Made by a program: the position numbers and the translations under genes
Source: Catenibacillus scindens
GTDB taxonomy: Bacteria; Bacillota; Clostridia; Lachnospirales; Lachnospiraceae
DNA length: 64,000 bases
Assembly (NCBI RefSeq): GCF_014202115.1
Contig: NZ_JACHFW010000011.1
Location: 1-64,000 of the forward strand
Direction: 5' to 3'
Shown: piece by piece, positions 18,461-26,921 of the stretch
Numbering within the stretch: the first letter of the stretch is position 1
How the letters are laid out: each line of letters begins with the position of its first letter
The notes under the pieces: generated by a model
The model's database searches: none
Seen by the model: only the letters and a program-made list of their open reading frames with translations
Told to the model about the DNA's origin: nothing

Positions 18461-18942
18461 ACTCCTACTGCCTTTTCCATTACCAGATCCGTGTATTTTA
18501 AAGTGCCAGTCTCACCCACCTGTGAATATCCTTTATGTTTGTAAAAATCAATAGCGTGTTCGCTCTGATCGTAAACTTCCATTCGCACTTTTTTTAAGCC
18601 AAGCTTTATTGCTCTTTTTTCTATCAACTTCATACAATAAGAGCCGTAACCTTTGCCTGACACATTTGGAGCTACTGCAAGCTTCTCAAAAAAAAGCACA
18701 TCATCCAATACTTTGATCTGGAATGTTGCTACTGAAGTCCCTGCATCAAGCACTAAATAAATCTGGTTCTTCAACAAACAGAGAAACACAATCACACAGC
18801 TTTTTATCATTGGATTATCCCAATGATGCAACCCATATTTATTTGACATATCCTTGCCACAGCAATTCAGTATTTTCGCCACAGTAAAGGCTTTCTTCAT
18901 CTGATACAGATGTACTCTTATAATGTTTAACTCTCTGTCCAT
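18457..18942 (-). CDS. GNAT-family N-acetyltransferase
   Basis: 161 residues. The acetyl-CoA-binding motif A is LAVAPNVSGKGYGSYCMK (~residues 90-107), containing the [RQ]xxGx[GA]-type SGKGYG loop, followed by VRMEVYDQSEHAIDFYKHKGY (motif B, here cut to show the AIDFYKHKGY end). The N-terminal ~60 residues are less typical. Such enzymes acetylate amines; here the target could be the amino group placed by the DegT aminotransferase, as in PglD-type pathways, though PglD itself is a hexapeptide enzyme. The gene overlaps VanZ by 1 bp and the ATP-grasp gene by 4 bp, showing a tight operon. Confidence 0.85.
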   Translation of the reverse strand: MDRELNIIRVHLYQMKKAFTVAKILNCCGKDMSNKYGLHHWDNPMIKSCVIVFLCLLKNQIYLVLDAGTSVATFQIKVLDDVLFFEKLAVAPNVSGKGYGSYCMKLIEKRAIKLGLKKVRMEVYDQSEHAIDFYKHKGYSQVGETGTLKYTDLVMEKAVGV

Positions 18943-19367
18943 TAACTACTCTCCAGACTATTCATAATCTTCTGTAATATCCTTCTGAGAATTACTCCAA
19001 ATACTGTACCAACTGTATTATTTAACACATCATCAATTTCACAGAATCCCAGTACACCAATAAATTGCGTAACCTCAATACCCAAGGAAATTAAAAAGCC
19101 AGCAATGACTCCTCTCATATTCCCTGATAGGAATCCCAGTGGTACAAAAAGAAGCATATTCAGAAGGACATTATTCCACATGTTATTCTGATACTCCCAG
19201 AACAGACCTTTAAAAATTCTTTCACTGCCTGGCGTCCTGGAACACACTGTGATGTATAGAATTACGATCACATAAACAACTGTGAGTATCTTCTGCGACT
19301 TCTTTGTTCTTATGACTTTAACTGCGCTCTCTATTGCGTTAGCAGCCTCGGCCTTGATTTCCTCAAA
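18942..19367 (-). CDS. VanZ-like membrane protein
   Basis: About 141 residues with four hydrophobic segments. The pattern NNMWNNVLLNMLLFVPLGF (mid-protein), followed by a short GFLISLGIEVTQFI segment and EIDDVLNNTVGTVFG, is the VanZ family signature (N-x-x-x-F-x-P-x-G and D-x-x-D-x-x-x-N-x-x-G). ATG 19367 overlaps the aminotransferase stop (ATGTTTGA); an in-frame TTG at 19400 would overlap by 38 bp and is less likely. VanZ relatives often sit in cell-envelope loci; the founding VanZ gives low teicoplanin resistance, but the function here is unknown. Confidence 0.85.
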   Translation of the reverse strand, partial: FEEIKAEAANAIESAVKVIRTKKSQKILTVVYVIVILYITVCSRTPGSERIFKGLFWEYQNNMWNNVLLNMLLFVPLGFLSGNMRGVIAGFLISLGIEVTQFIGVLGFCEIDDVLNNTVGTVFGVILRRILQKIMNSLESS

Positions 19368-20580
19368 CATACTCCTCAACAATTTCACAGTACTTCTCAA
19401 TTACATACTCCACTTCCTCATCTGTCAGCTTCGTATGCAACGGCAATGTGATCTCATTCTTGAATTGTTTATAAGCATTCGGATAATCCTTAATATCAAA
19501 GCCCAGCTTCTTATACGCTGTCATCATTGGAAGTGGCTTATAATGGACATTTGTGGCGATACCAGCTTCAGCCATCTTTACGATAATCTCCTGGCGCTGC
19601 TCTGATCCAATACCTGGAATTCTGGTAATATATAGATGACCGGAGGACTGATACTTATCCGTATAATGCATCAGCACACCTATACCGAGTTTTCTAAACG
19701 CCGCATCATATCTCCCTATAATTTCCTTACGCCTTTCCAGAATTCCTTCATACCGGGACAACTGCGCCAAACCGATTGCTGCCATAATATCTGTCATATT
19801 GCACTTATACCAAGGGCCTATAATGTCATATTCCCATGCTCCAAGCTGTGTCTTTGCAAGAGCATCCTTGGACTGTCCGTGGAGGCTGTAAAGCTGCGCC
19901 TGATGGTACAGTTCTCCATCATCAATCCTCGGAATATTCCAGGTTAAGGCTCCTCCCTCGGCGGTCGTCAGGTTTTTTACAGCATGAAAGGAGAAGCTTG
20001 AAAAATCCGCTATACTTCCTACCATTTTTCCATGCCAGCTTGCCCCGAACGCATGAGCCGCATCAGCGCAAATTGCAACTCTGCCGACTGCTTCCTGTAC
20101 AGCACTCGTTGCTTTAAACAGATGCTTTTTATTCTTCACAATGGCAAAAATCCGATCATAATCACATGGTATTCCGCCAAGGTCAACCGGAATGATAGCC
20201 TTTGTGTGTTCGTTAATCGCATTCTCCAAAGCCTCATAATCCATTTCCAGTGAATCTGACTGAGAGTCAATCAGCACCAACTTTGCTCCGACATGACATA
20301 CAACAGATGCCGATGCGGTATATGTATAGGCCGGTACAATTACCTCGTCAAATGAACTTCCACCATTCTCCGCACCAATACCCAGAAGCCGGAGTGCCAT
20401 TTCTGCGCAGGCCGTCTGTGAATTTAAACATACTGCTTTATTTACATGGCAATATTCTGCGATCTGTCGCTCAAACTCTTTCGTTTTCGGTCCCGTGGTA
20501 ATCCATCCAGATCGGATTGCCTCAGCTGCTCCCTGTGCTTCCAATTCCGTCATATCTGGCGGTGAAAATGGTATTTTCAT
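19363..20580 (-). CDS. DegT/DnrJ/EryC1/StrS-type sugar aminotransferase
   Basis: 405 residues. Opens with MKIPFSPPDMTELE and GWITTGPKTKEFE, typical of PLP-dependent sugar aminotransferases. The PLP-binding lysine lies in SFSFHAVKNLTTAEGG (~residues 199-214), and AICADAAHAFGASW carries the Asp and His that hold the cofactor. It transfers an amino group, normally from glutamate, to a 4-keto sugar nucleotide. The matching 4-keto product would come from the CapD-like dehydratase at 22167-24002. It is the first gene after the LoaP leader (20581-21372), so its expression is likely governed by LoaP antitermination. Confidence 0.93.
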   Translation of the reverse strand: MKIPFSPPDMTELEAQGAAEAIRSGWITTGPKTKEFERQIAEYCHVNKAVCLNSQTACAEMALRLLGIGAENGGSSFDEVIVPAYTYTASASVVCHVGAKLVLIDSQSDSLEMDYEALENAINEHTKAIIPVDLGGIPCDYDRIFAIVKNKKHLFKATSAVQEAVGRVAICADAAHAFGASWHGKMVGSIADFSSFSFHAVKNLTTAEGGALTWNIPRIDDGELYHQAQLYSLHGQSKDALAKTQLGAWEYDIIGPWYKCNMTDIMAAIGLAQLSRYEGILERRKEIIGRYDAAFRKLGIGVLMHYTDKYQSSGHLYITRIPGIGSEQRQEIIVKMAEAGIATNVHYKPLPMMTAYKKLGFDIKDYPNAYKQFKNEITLPLHTKLTDEEVEYVIEKYCEIVEEYV

Positions 20581-21372
20581 TACGGTTACCTTCCCTTCCT
20601 TTGTGGTCTATAAAATATGATCTAAAAAATATTTACTAAAACACTGCTATAAAGAGCAGCCACTTTTTCCTTTTACGTTGTTTTCTCGTCTTATGCACTA
20701 CCCCATCTTTAAGACATTTATCGTCTCTCCCAACGTACCAACCCATCTCCGAAACATTCCATATCTCATCCAATGCGCTATTACATCTTTGATACAGTTA
20801 CATTCTCATCCAATGTACAATGTCTCTTTGAGACGGTTATGTATGACTCATTCCAATAAAACCTTTAACAAGATGTTCAGGCGGTCATGTACCTAACATT
20901 TCCGCCTGTGGATAACCATGCCATCTATGTTTTGTACATATCTCTTTTATGCATGATTTCATTGGTGTTTTTATACAAAAACAGCACTTCAAATTATCTT
21001 TTTAAGCCATCATTTTTGTTCATTCCTCACAATCAGATTTCTTTCTTACCGTCTCAAAGACGTTGTTTCCATAAAAAGAAACCCAATTTTATGTTACAAA
21101 GGTCCTTTCTCCTGACTTTTATATGTGGCATCTTCATTAATATTTTCGCCCACTGTGGACATCCAGTTGATTTCATAGGTCTTGGTCATATAATCCAGTT
21201 CTCCCCTATGTATAGTCGGTGAGGTCAGCCAGATTATGGACTTAAAAGACTTTATCCCCTTGCTTTCTAAAAACATTTTCTATAACATTCCTTTTTCTTG
21301 GAAACATACACAATTTTAAATAATATGAATGACATATCTGCTTGATTGACAGCTGATGGCAGCCATCGAATC
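20581..21372 (-). promoter_or_regulatory. 0.8-kb leader between loaP and the downstream capsule genes
   Basis: No convincing gene is present in this interval. It lies in the position of the leader on which LoaP proteins are known to act in other Firmicutes (long capsule or antibiotic operons read through terminators). Directly seen on the minus strand: a short palindrome CGTCTTTGAGACG (around 21050-21063), a second GTCTCAAAGAGAC near 20822-20834, the 40-bp repeats at 20684-20843, and a small hairpin (CTGCT/AGCAG, around 20642-20660) just before the aminotransferase gene. A 60-codon open frame at 21094-21276 is not recognised and is probably non-coding. The exact LoaP-responsive hairpin and terminators were not proven by folding. 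Confidence 0.5.
20684..20843 (-). repeat. Four degenerate 40-bp tandem repeats in the capsule leader
   Basis: Copies begin at 20684, 20724, 20764 and 20804, an exact 40-bp spacing, each starting TCTC on the plus strand. Read on the transcribed (minus) strand each copy holds a core like GTCTYAAAGATG followed by a GTGCATTGGATGAGA-like end. The fourth copy contains a perfect small palindrome (GTCTCAAAGAGAC). Similarity is partial, so this is an old or evolving repeat. It is not a CRISPR: there are no unique spacers. It could present repeated small RNA hairpins or protein-binding sites in the leader. Confidence 0.7.
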
Positions 21373-21975
21373 TCACACCGTCTTCCTCACAATCTCCAAT
21401 CCCACTTCCACTTTCTGCAATCGTCCAAACATAGGCAGTTCCACCCAGGCTTTTCGCTTATGGCGGTCAATCTTTTTAATATACCCTTCCAGTCCCTGCA
21501 AAGGCCCGGAAGAGATAATGATCTGACTGCCTTCAATAATCCCTTCCGACATACCGACGATCTGCTCTAGCCCGCCGAACCGCTCCATAAAAGCTACTTC
21601 CTTTTGAGTCAAAGCAATCATTGTTTCCCCAATCTTTAAGATCCTGGTTAATCCCATCACCTGCTTTAAGATTTCATGAAGTCTTAAAGCGTCCTGGGTG
21701 ATAACAAAGATGTATCCTGGAAAAAGGATCTTTTTCTGTAAGTTCCATCGCCCCTGAAATCTTTTTTTCTCCTCATAATAAGGGATAAAACAGGTTTTCA
21801 TAATGCGTTTGTCTTTAATGAACTTTTCACACTGGATACGAATATTTTCTTCCGTACCTGTGCGAACTTGGATGACGTACCACGAAGCCTGCCCCTCAAT
21901 CTGTCTTTGCGGCAGATCATATTTTTCATTCTCTGCTTCTGAAAATTCTTCCAAAGCTGTAGAAATACTTTTCAT
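21373..21975 (-). CDS. loaP: LoaP-type specialised NusG antiterminator
   Basis: About 200 residues. The NusG N-terminal domain is visible as SWYVIQVRTGTEENIRIQCE, followed by CFIPYYEEKKRFQGRWN and LFPGYIFVIT, and a C-terminal KOW domain from ~residue 140 (GSQIIISSGPLQGLEGYIKK). This layout, with location inside a polysaccharide operon, is that of LoaP, a NusG paralogue that promotes read-through of terminators in long operons. The ATG at 21975 (MKSIST) is chosen because GGGAGG lies six bases upstream; an ATG seven codons earlier lacks a good site. It probably controls the capsule genes from 20580 downward through the leader 20581-21372. Confidence 0.88.
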   Translation of the reverse strand: MKSISTALEEFSEAENEKYDLPQRQIEGQASWYVIQVRTGTEENIRIQCEKFIKDKRIMKTCFIPYYEEKKRFQGRWNLQKKILFPGYIFVITQDALRLHEILKQVMGLTRILKIGETMIALTQKEVAFMERFGGLEQIVGMSEGIIEGSQIIISSGPLQGLEGYIKKIDRHKRKAWVELPMFGRLQKVEVGLEIVRKTV

Positions 21976-22036
21976 ACACATCCTCCCTTTAGGCATGGCT
22001 TCGCCATTCTGTCTTCATTCAGGCAGACTGATGGTT

Positions 22037-22081
22037 TAGCAACCGCTCAGGCGGCAAAATGGGTCGGCCAAACTGTTGCTA
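22037..22081 (-). other. Stem-loop between capD and loaP
   Basis: A 45-base segment begins and ends with the complementary arms TAGCAAC and GTTGCTA, with an inner GCCG/CGGC-rich part (CCGCCTGAGCGG on the minus strand). It lies ~60 bases upstream of the loaP start in the capD-loaP interval (21976-22166). No T-run follows, so it is not a plain terminator. It may be an RNA structure affecting loaP expression. Pattern seen by eye only. Confidence 0.4.
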
Positions 22082-22166
22082 TTTCGACGATATATCCTCT
22101 TTCCCTTTTAAACGCGGCAATGCGACGATTTAATCAAAAAAGATTCCTGTGAAAGTGTGCCTGCAA

Positions 22167-24002
22167 TCAGGCGTCTTTGGGATGATACTCCGGCACGATG
22201 CTTTGCACCAGACCTTTCATGTTTGTACACTCATCCCATGCCTCTTTATCCAGCATGGCAAGCTGAGACCTAAACTTCTCCCCGTCCACCGGGAGGGGAT
22301 TTCCGATAAAGATCCGCTGGTTAGCGGTTTTCTTTAAACCTTCCTCGGCCATTAAAAGCTCCTCATAGAGCTTTTCTCCCGGACGAAGGCCGGTATACTC
22401 GATTTTTATATCCACATCCGGTGTGAGGCCGGACAGTCGGATAAGATTTCTTGCAAGGTCGGCGATTTTTACCGGCTGTCCCATATCAAGGACGAAAATC
22501 TCACCGCCTTTAGCGTAGGCTCCGGCCTGGAGGACCAGGCTTACAGCTTCAGGGATAGTCATGAAATACCGGATAATATCCGGGTGGGTGACGGTCACTG
22601 GGCCGCCGTGGGCGATCTGCTTTTTAAACAAAGGGATCACGCTGCCGTTGCTTCCAAGGACATTTCCGAAGCGAACCGCCGTAAAAATCGTCTCGCTTTT
22701 CTGGGCAAACATCTGGATAACCATTTCACACAGCCGCTTGCTGGCTCCCATAATGTTTGTGGGGTTCACCGCCTTATCTGTGGAAATAAGAACAAAACGC
22801 CTGGTGTGATATTTATCTGCCCGCATAGCTGTTTTATATGTACCGATGACATTGTTTTTGATAGCCTCGTTAGGGCTGTCCTCCATAAGGGGCACATGTT
22901 TGTGGGCCGCCGCGTGGTAGACAATGTCCGGATGGTATGTTTTAAAAATATCTTCCAGCCGGTTGCTGTTGCGCACCGAGCCGATAAGAACGGTCAGGTT
23001 TAAATCCGGATATTTATATTTCAGTTCCTGCTGAATATCATAGGCATTGTTCTCATACATTTCCAAAATGATCAGCTGCTTCACCTGGTGGGCCGCAAGC
23101 TGCCGACAGAGTTCACTTCCAATAGAACCTCCTCCACCGGTAACAAGAACAACCTGGCCTTTCACATAGCCTAAAACGTCCTCGATGTTCATCTTAATAG
23201 GTTCCCGGCCGAGAAGGTCTTCTACGTCCACGTCCCGAAGCTGTGAGACACTCACCTCGCCGTTGATGAGCTGATAGATGCCGGGAACGGTCTGAACCTG
23301 GCAGCCGGTATATTTGCATATATCAAGGATTTCCTTCTTTTCCAAAGGTTTAAGCCCTGGTATAGCAAGAATGATCTTCTGGATGTCATACTTTGCCGCC
23401 ATAGCCTGGATCTTATCCCGGCCGCCCACAATGGGAACGCCCTCTAAGTACCGGCCCCATTTATCGCTGTTGTCATCAATAAAGCACCTTACCGCTTCCG
23501 TCACATACTGGCTTGTGGTGTACTCCCGAAGGAGAGTCCTCCCTGCGGCCCCGGCGCCAATGATCATGACATTTTTCGGATGCTTCTGCTCTTTTCCGGC
23601 CTGATGCTGATGGGTCATTCTGCGGAACAGCCGGTAACTGATACGGATAAAGGCCGTCAGAAGAAACAAAAAAACCCAGCCCATGAGGTAAAATCCCATA
23701 GGCATCCGTATAAGCAGTACAGCGGATACAATACCGGACAGAGCCGCCGTGATCAGCGAGGCAAAAAAGGTACGAATCAATTCCGAAAGCCCGGCATAGA
23801 TCCATATACTTTTATACAATCGGAAGATTGTATAAACGATCAGCAAAACTGCCACAGACAGAGGAATATATAATCCATATCCTCTCAGATACTGTCCAGG
23901 TATCGCTGTCATGTGAAGATCAAAGCGGAGCCACAGGGCGGCGCCGTAGGAAAGAACCACCGCCAAAATATCCGCGATAATGATCACCATTTTTTTCTTC
24001 AT
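22167..24002 (-). CDS. CapD/FlaA1-like UDP-sugar 4,6-dehydratase, membrane-bound
   Basis: 611 residues. Four N-terminal hydrophobic segments (residues ~5-115) anchor it in the membrane. A first nucleotide-binding region follows (VMIIGAGAAGRTLLRE), then the second Rossmann domain with VTGGGGSIGSELCRQ (~284-298) and the short-chain dehydrogenase active-site region STDKAVNPTNIMGASKR, where Lys is conserved and Met replaces the usual Tyr, as in PglF/FlaA1-like dehydratases. It likely converts UDP-GlcNAc to the 4-keto-6-deoxy sugar used by the aminotransferase at 19363-20580. Length (~600) is normal for the membrane form. Confidence 0.92.
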   Translation of the reverse strand: MKKKMVIIIADILAVVLSYGAALWLRFDLHMTAIPGQYLRGYGLYIPLSVAVLLIVYTIFRLYKSIWIYAGLSELIRTFFASLITAALSGIVSAVLLIRMPMGFYLMGWVFLFLLTAFIRISYRLFRRMTHQHQAGKEQKHPKNVMIIGAGAAGRTLLREYTTSQYVTEAVRCFIDDNSDKWGRYLEGVPIVGGRDKIQAMAAKYDIQKIILAIPGLKPLEKKEILDICKYTGCQVQTVPGIYQLINGEVSVSQLRDVDVEDLLGREPIKMNIEDVLGYVKGQVVLVTGGGGSIGSELCRQLAAHQVKQLIILEMYENNAYDIQQELKYKYPDLNLTVLIGSVRNSNRLEDIFKTYHPDIVYHAAAHKHVPLMEDSPNEAIKNNVIGTYKTAMRADKYHTRRFVLISTDKAVNPTNIMGASKRLCEMVIQMFAQKSETIFTAVRFGNVLGSNGSVIPLFKKQIAHGGPVTVTHPDIIRYFMTIPEAVSLVLQAGAYAKGGEIFVLDMGQPVKIADLARNLIRLSGLTPDVDIKIEYTGLRPGEKLYEELLMAEEGLKKTANQRIFIGNPLPVDGEKFRSQLAMLDKEAWDECTNMKGLVQSIVPEYHPKDA

Positions 24003-24045
24003 AAATGACTCCCTCTCTGGTAAAATAACTGTATTAAATACATTT

Positions 24046-24888
24046 TCATTTCTTGTTTCTGTGATACTTAATTCTTAATATAATCCCACCGCATAAGGCG
24101 CTGACAAAAATCCAGACCAGACAGCCTACAGCAAACTGGCCAAAAAAGAAATTTTCAAAGTACTCGTTTAAATATCCCATGTATTCCGGAGAATAACTGA
24201 CGCCGGTCTGGCCGTGAAAAGCGAATCGCCAGAGGGCAAGAGCGCCGCATAAAATGGCGCAGCTTAAAGTACCGCGGATAGTGTAGGAAAGCATTTTCCG
24301 CCGCATACCTGTCAGTTTATACATAAAGACCATAGATACCGCCGCTGCCGCCAGGCAAATAAAGACCGCGGCCACCGCCGGCGAGATGAGAGTTGACCGC
24401 AAACTGTGGTAATTTGCAATAAATCCATTGTTGACTGTCTGAGTATAGAGGCTGGCGGCCTGGGAAAGGTAGCTGTTTAAGGCTTCCATATCCAGGGTAG
24501 CCATATCCATGTTATTTTCATCCATATAATAGTAGAGGTTCGCCCGCAGCCGCTCCTGGACCGGCGCAGTCTCCAGAGTATCCTCAAATCCCCGGATACT
24601 GTTGGCGGTGTATTCCTTTGTAAATGCCAGTATCTCATCAGAATCAAAAACCTGATCTACAATAGATTCCGGGAGCCCGCACTGACGGGTCAGATCCTTG
24701 ACCCGGCTCTCCAGGGCCGCGCTCTGATCACTGTAATAAGGCGTACTGTTCACCGCCTTTAACGGGATGACTTCCACGCCAAACTGGATAATCACAACGA
24801 CCGCCAGGGTCAGACAAAACAGACTGATGGCCAGGATGGCGGACACAATGGTCAGGATCCCTCTCCGGTAAATTCTGCTTTCACTCAT
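24046..24888 (-). CDS. Membrane protein of unknown function
   Basis: 280 residues with four membrane segments: one near the N-terminus (ILTIVSAILAISLFCLTLAV), one at ~165-188 (SPAVAAVFICLAAAAVSMVF), one at ~205-225 and one near the C-terminus (FAVGCLVWIFVSALCGGII). Between the first two lies an acidic ~130-residue extracytoplasmic domain. I recognise no family with certainty. It sits directly downstream of the sortase gene (6 bp gap) and upstream of capD, so it may work with the sortase pair or in polymer export. Confidence 0.7.
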   Translation of the reverse strand: MSESRIYRRGILTIVSAILAISLFCLTLAVVVIIQFGVEVIPLKAVNSTPYYSDQSAALESRVKDLTRQCGLPESIVDQVFDSDEILAFTKEYTANSIRGFEDTLETAPVQERLRANLYYYMDENNMDMATLDMEALNSYLSQAASLYTQTVNNGFIANYHSLRSTLISPAVAAVFICLAAAAVSMVFMYKLTGMRRKMLSYTIRGTLSCAILCGALALWRFAFHGQTGVSYSPEYMGYLNEYFENFFFGQFAVGCLVWIFVSALCGGIILRIKYHRNKK

Positions 24889-24894
24889 GATGTT

Positions 24895-25608
24895 CTAATC
24901 CTTCAGGAAATAATTAATCAGTTCAATTTCCGGTCCGGAAATCTTTTCCAGATAGACAAAAAACCTTTCCGTCCGGCGGCCGCTGATGCGGTAAAAGGGA
25001 TAACAGGTATAAATAACCACCTGTTCCGTGTCCGAATCCAGATGACACGCTTCTATGTCCGTCTCGGCAACAATCTTAATGTCCGACACCCGGTACTCAT
25101 AAGTGCCATAATCTGTAATCAACGTAAATTCATCGCCAACCTGGGCGTCGCCAAGGGTAGCCAGATGCATGTTGTTATGACCGGACAAGAGAGTGGTGTG
25201 GCCGCAGCCAGGAATCCAGGACACCGGGTAAGTGCCGATCCCCTGAAGTAAAACATCGGAATTATCTCCGAAATAAACAGGGGAATTAATGTTAAGCCGC
25301 TCACACACAAGCTGGCCGTACTGATCCCCAATATTTGGTTCTTCAATCACCTGCTTTTGTGTCTCCTCCGGTTCGGTCTCTGTCTGGACATCCTCAGTCT
25401 CATCCTGAGCCTCCACGATCACCGGATCTGTATTTCCAAGAAAATACTGGCCGCCAGAGTTCATCATCAGGTTTTGTGCCTGTATCAGCTCTATCCTTAT
25501 GGGACTTAAGCCAAAGTACAATATGACTGCGCAAACTGCCGAAAGGATAAGTGGCATACAAATGTATGCCACCCACCATGGCATTTTGCTTTTAAAATGC
25601 CTGTCCAT
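24895..25608 (-). CDS. Class D sortase
   Basis: 237 residues. One N-terminal membrane anchor (residues ~13-33), an acidic, Glu/Thr-rich linker (~68-90), then the sortase beta-barrel. Catalytic residues are visible: His in LLSGHNNMH (~145), Cys in VIYTCYPFY (~202) and Arg in SGRRTERFFV (~212). The TCYP form around the Cys fits class D enzymes. Sortases cut a C-terminal sorting motif and link the protein to the wall or to a partner. The gene immediately follows (10 bp) a gene for a protein with a matching sorting signal, making an obvious enzyme-substrate pair inside the capsule operon. Confidence 0.9.
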   Translation of the reverse strand: MDRHFKSKMPWWVAYICMPLILSAVCAVILYFGLSPIRIELIQAQNLMMNSGGQYFLGNTDPVIVEAQDETEDVQTETEPEETQKQVIEEPNIGDQYGQLVCERLNINSPVYFGDNSDVLLQGIGTYPVSWIPGCGHTTLLSGHNNMHLATLGDAQVGDEFTLITDYGTYEYRVSDIKIVAETDIEACHLDSDTEQVVIYTCYPFYRISGRRTERFFVYLEKISGPEIELINYFLKD

Positions 25609-25617
25609 TGCCCGCCC

Positions 25618-26184
25618 TTAAACAAAAAGCTGTTTTTTCCGGGCAAAGGCCACACAGCCGCCAAAGACCAGGACAATACCGGCAGCCATCAGCATAAAAG
25701 GCGCATAGTCCAGACCGGTCTGTTTAATGGGGCTTGATACATTCCCCTGGCTGCTTCCATCAGTACCTGTCCCTGGCCCGTAGGTTCCGGTGCCATTGTT
25801 AAAGGACACGCTGCCGATGCCGTTGCCTTCATAGACAACAGTGATGCCCACCGCCTCGCAGGCTGCGATGACATGGGCCGCCAGCTCATCCTTTAATGAC
25901 GGATCCTTCTGAAATGCCTCAACGCCTTTGGAAGCGATGGCGTCTTTGATGGTCTGGATCTCTGCCAGGGCAGCTTCATACTGCTCGTCAGTGATCGTAC
26001 CTTCATAGTTGGCCACAGAGGCATATGCGTTCTGGAAAGTTACACTGTTTTGAACGCCCAGCTCTGTAGCGGCCGCCATCATTTCAGACAAGATGGACTC
26101 CTTTTTGTTGGTTGCCGCAAATGCGCTGAAAGAAAAGCTCATTGCCAGCACCAATACCAATAAAGTTGCAAGAAATTTTTTCAT
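25618..26184 (-). CDS. Secreted sortase-substrate protein
   Basis: 188 residues from the ATG at 26184, which has AAAGGAG seven bases upstream; a longer frame from 26217 is less likely. Signal peptide MKKFLATLLVLVLAMSFSF ending SAFAA. The mature part is mainly helical and resembles DUF1002-type secreted proteins (ATELGVQNSVTFQNAYASV). A Gly/Thr/Asn-rich linker (FNNGTGTYGPGTGTDGSS) leads to a C-terminal sorting signal: SPIKQTG, a hydrophobic stretch (APFMLMAAGIVLVFGG) and a basic tail (ARKKQLFV). Its neighbour is a class D sortase. Capsule-operon position suggests a surface protein helping to anchor or shape the polysaccharide; the role is not known. Confidence 0.85.
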   Translation of the reverse strand: MKKFLATLLVLVLAMSFSFSAFAATNKKESILSEMMAAATELGVQNSVTFQNAYASVANYEGTITDEQYEAALAEIQTIKDAIASKGVEAFQKDPSLKDELAAHVIAACEAVGITVVYEGNGIGSVSFNNGTGTYGPGTGTDGSSQGNVSSPIKQTGLDYAPFMLMAAGIVLVFGGCVAFARKKQLFV

Positions 26185-26213
26185 ACGCGATCTCTCCTTT
26201 GACTTGTATGAAA

Positions 26214-26921
26214 TCATTTATTTGTCTCGGCGTCGTTATCGCCGCTTCGACCATAATATTTACCATAGTAACCTTGATAGTATCCGCCCCTGCCAACCTC
26301 TACCTGGTTAATAACTGCTCCAAGCATATGACATCCGCTCATCTCCAGCTGATTTTTCGCTTTGGCAATCAGCTTATAGCTTACATCGTCATATCCGATG
26401 ACAAGAATGCCGCCATCCACATGTCTGCCGATAATAGAAGCGTCTGTAACCGACCCCACCGGCGGCGAATCAATGATGACATAATCAAAAACTTTTTTTA
26501 GCGCTGCCAGCATAGGAACAAAGCGTGCCCCCGCCAGAAGTTCTGACGGATTAGGCGCTGAAAATCCAGCAAAAACCATATATAAATCCGGAATATTAGT
26601 CTGGCAGATAATATCATCCAAAGAGTCCTTTCCAGCCAGATAGTGGCTAAGGCCGTGAACTTTTTTATCCGGAACAAAACGCGTAGCCATCATAGACTTG
26701 CGGATGTCCCCATCCAGAAGAAGGACTCTTTTTTTACTCTCTGCAATAGAGTGTGCCAGAAAATAAGAAACCTCAGATTTTCCTTCATTCGGAACAGTAC
26801 TTGTGACCATTAATGTCTTTATATTATCGCCACAGAACATCACATTGGTTCGCAGCTGCTTATAGGCTTCATTCGTCTCCCTGTCAATTTCCGGGAGCCG
26901 GGTCAGATTCACTTTAATCAT
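26214..26921 (-). CDS. Capsular tyrosine kinase (CpsD/EpsB-type)
   Basis: About 235 residues. Bacterial tyrosine kinase fold: Walker A in VTSTVPNEGKSEVSYFLA (GKS), Walker A' LLLDGDIRKS and Walker B VIIDSPPVGSVTDAS. The C-terminus is tyrosine-rich (GGYYQGYYGKYYG), the usual autophosphorylation cluster. ATG 26921 is chosen because GGAGG lies seven bases upstream. It overlaps the Wzz-like gene by 8 bp; the two proteins act as a kinase/co-polymerase pair that controls chain length, opposed by the PHP phosphatase encoded at the start of the operon. Confidence 0.92.
   Translation of the reverse strand: MIKVNLTRLPEIDRETNEAYKQLRTNVMFCGDNIKTLMVTSTVPNEGKSEVSYFLAHSIAESKKRVLLLDGDIRKSMMATRFVPDKKVHGLSHYLAGKDSLDDIICQTNIPDLYMVFAGFSAPNPSELLAGARFVPMLAALKKVFDYVIIDSPPVGSVTDASIIGRHVDGGILVIGYDDVSYKLIAKAKNQLEMSGCHMLGAVINQVEVGRGGYYQGYYGKYYGRSGDNDAETNK

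Noticed and set aside
20684..20843. CRISPR-like regular repeats
   Set aside because: The units are contiguous and degenerate with no unique spacers, and there are no cas genes nearby.
21094..21276. 60-codon frame in the capsule leader
   Set aside because: No ribosome-binding site, no recognisable family, and it lies in a leader expected to be regulatory RNA.
22021..22100. Possible cyclic-di-GMP-type riboswitch upstream of loaP
   Set aside because: Only a loose resemblance (a GCTAAACC-like end); the consensus joining sequences are missing.
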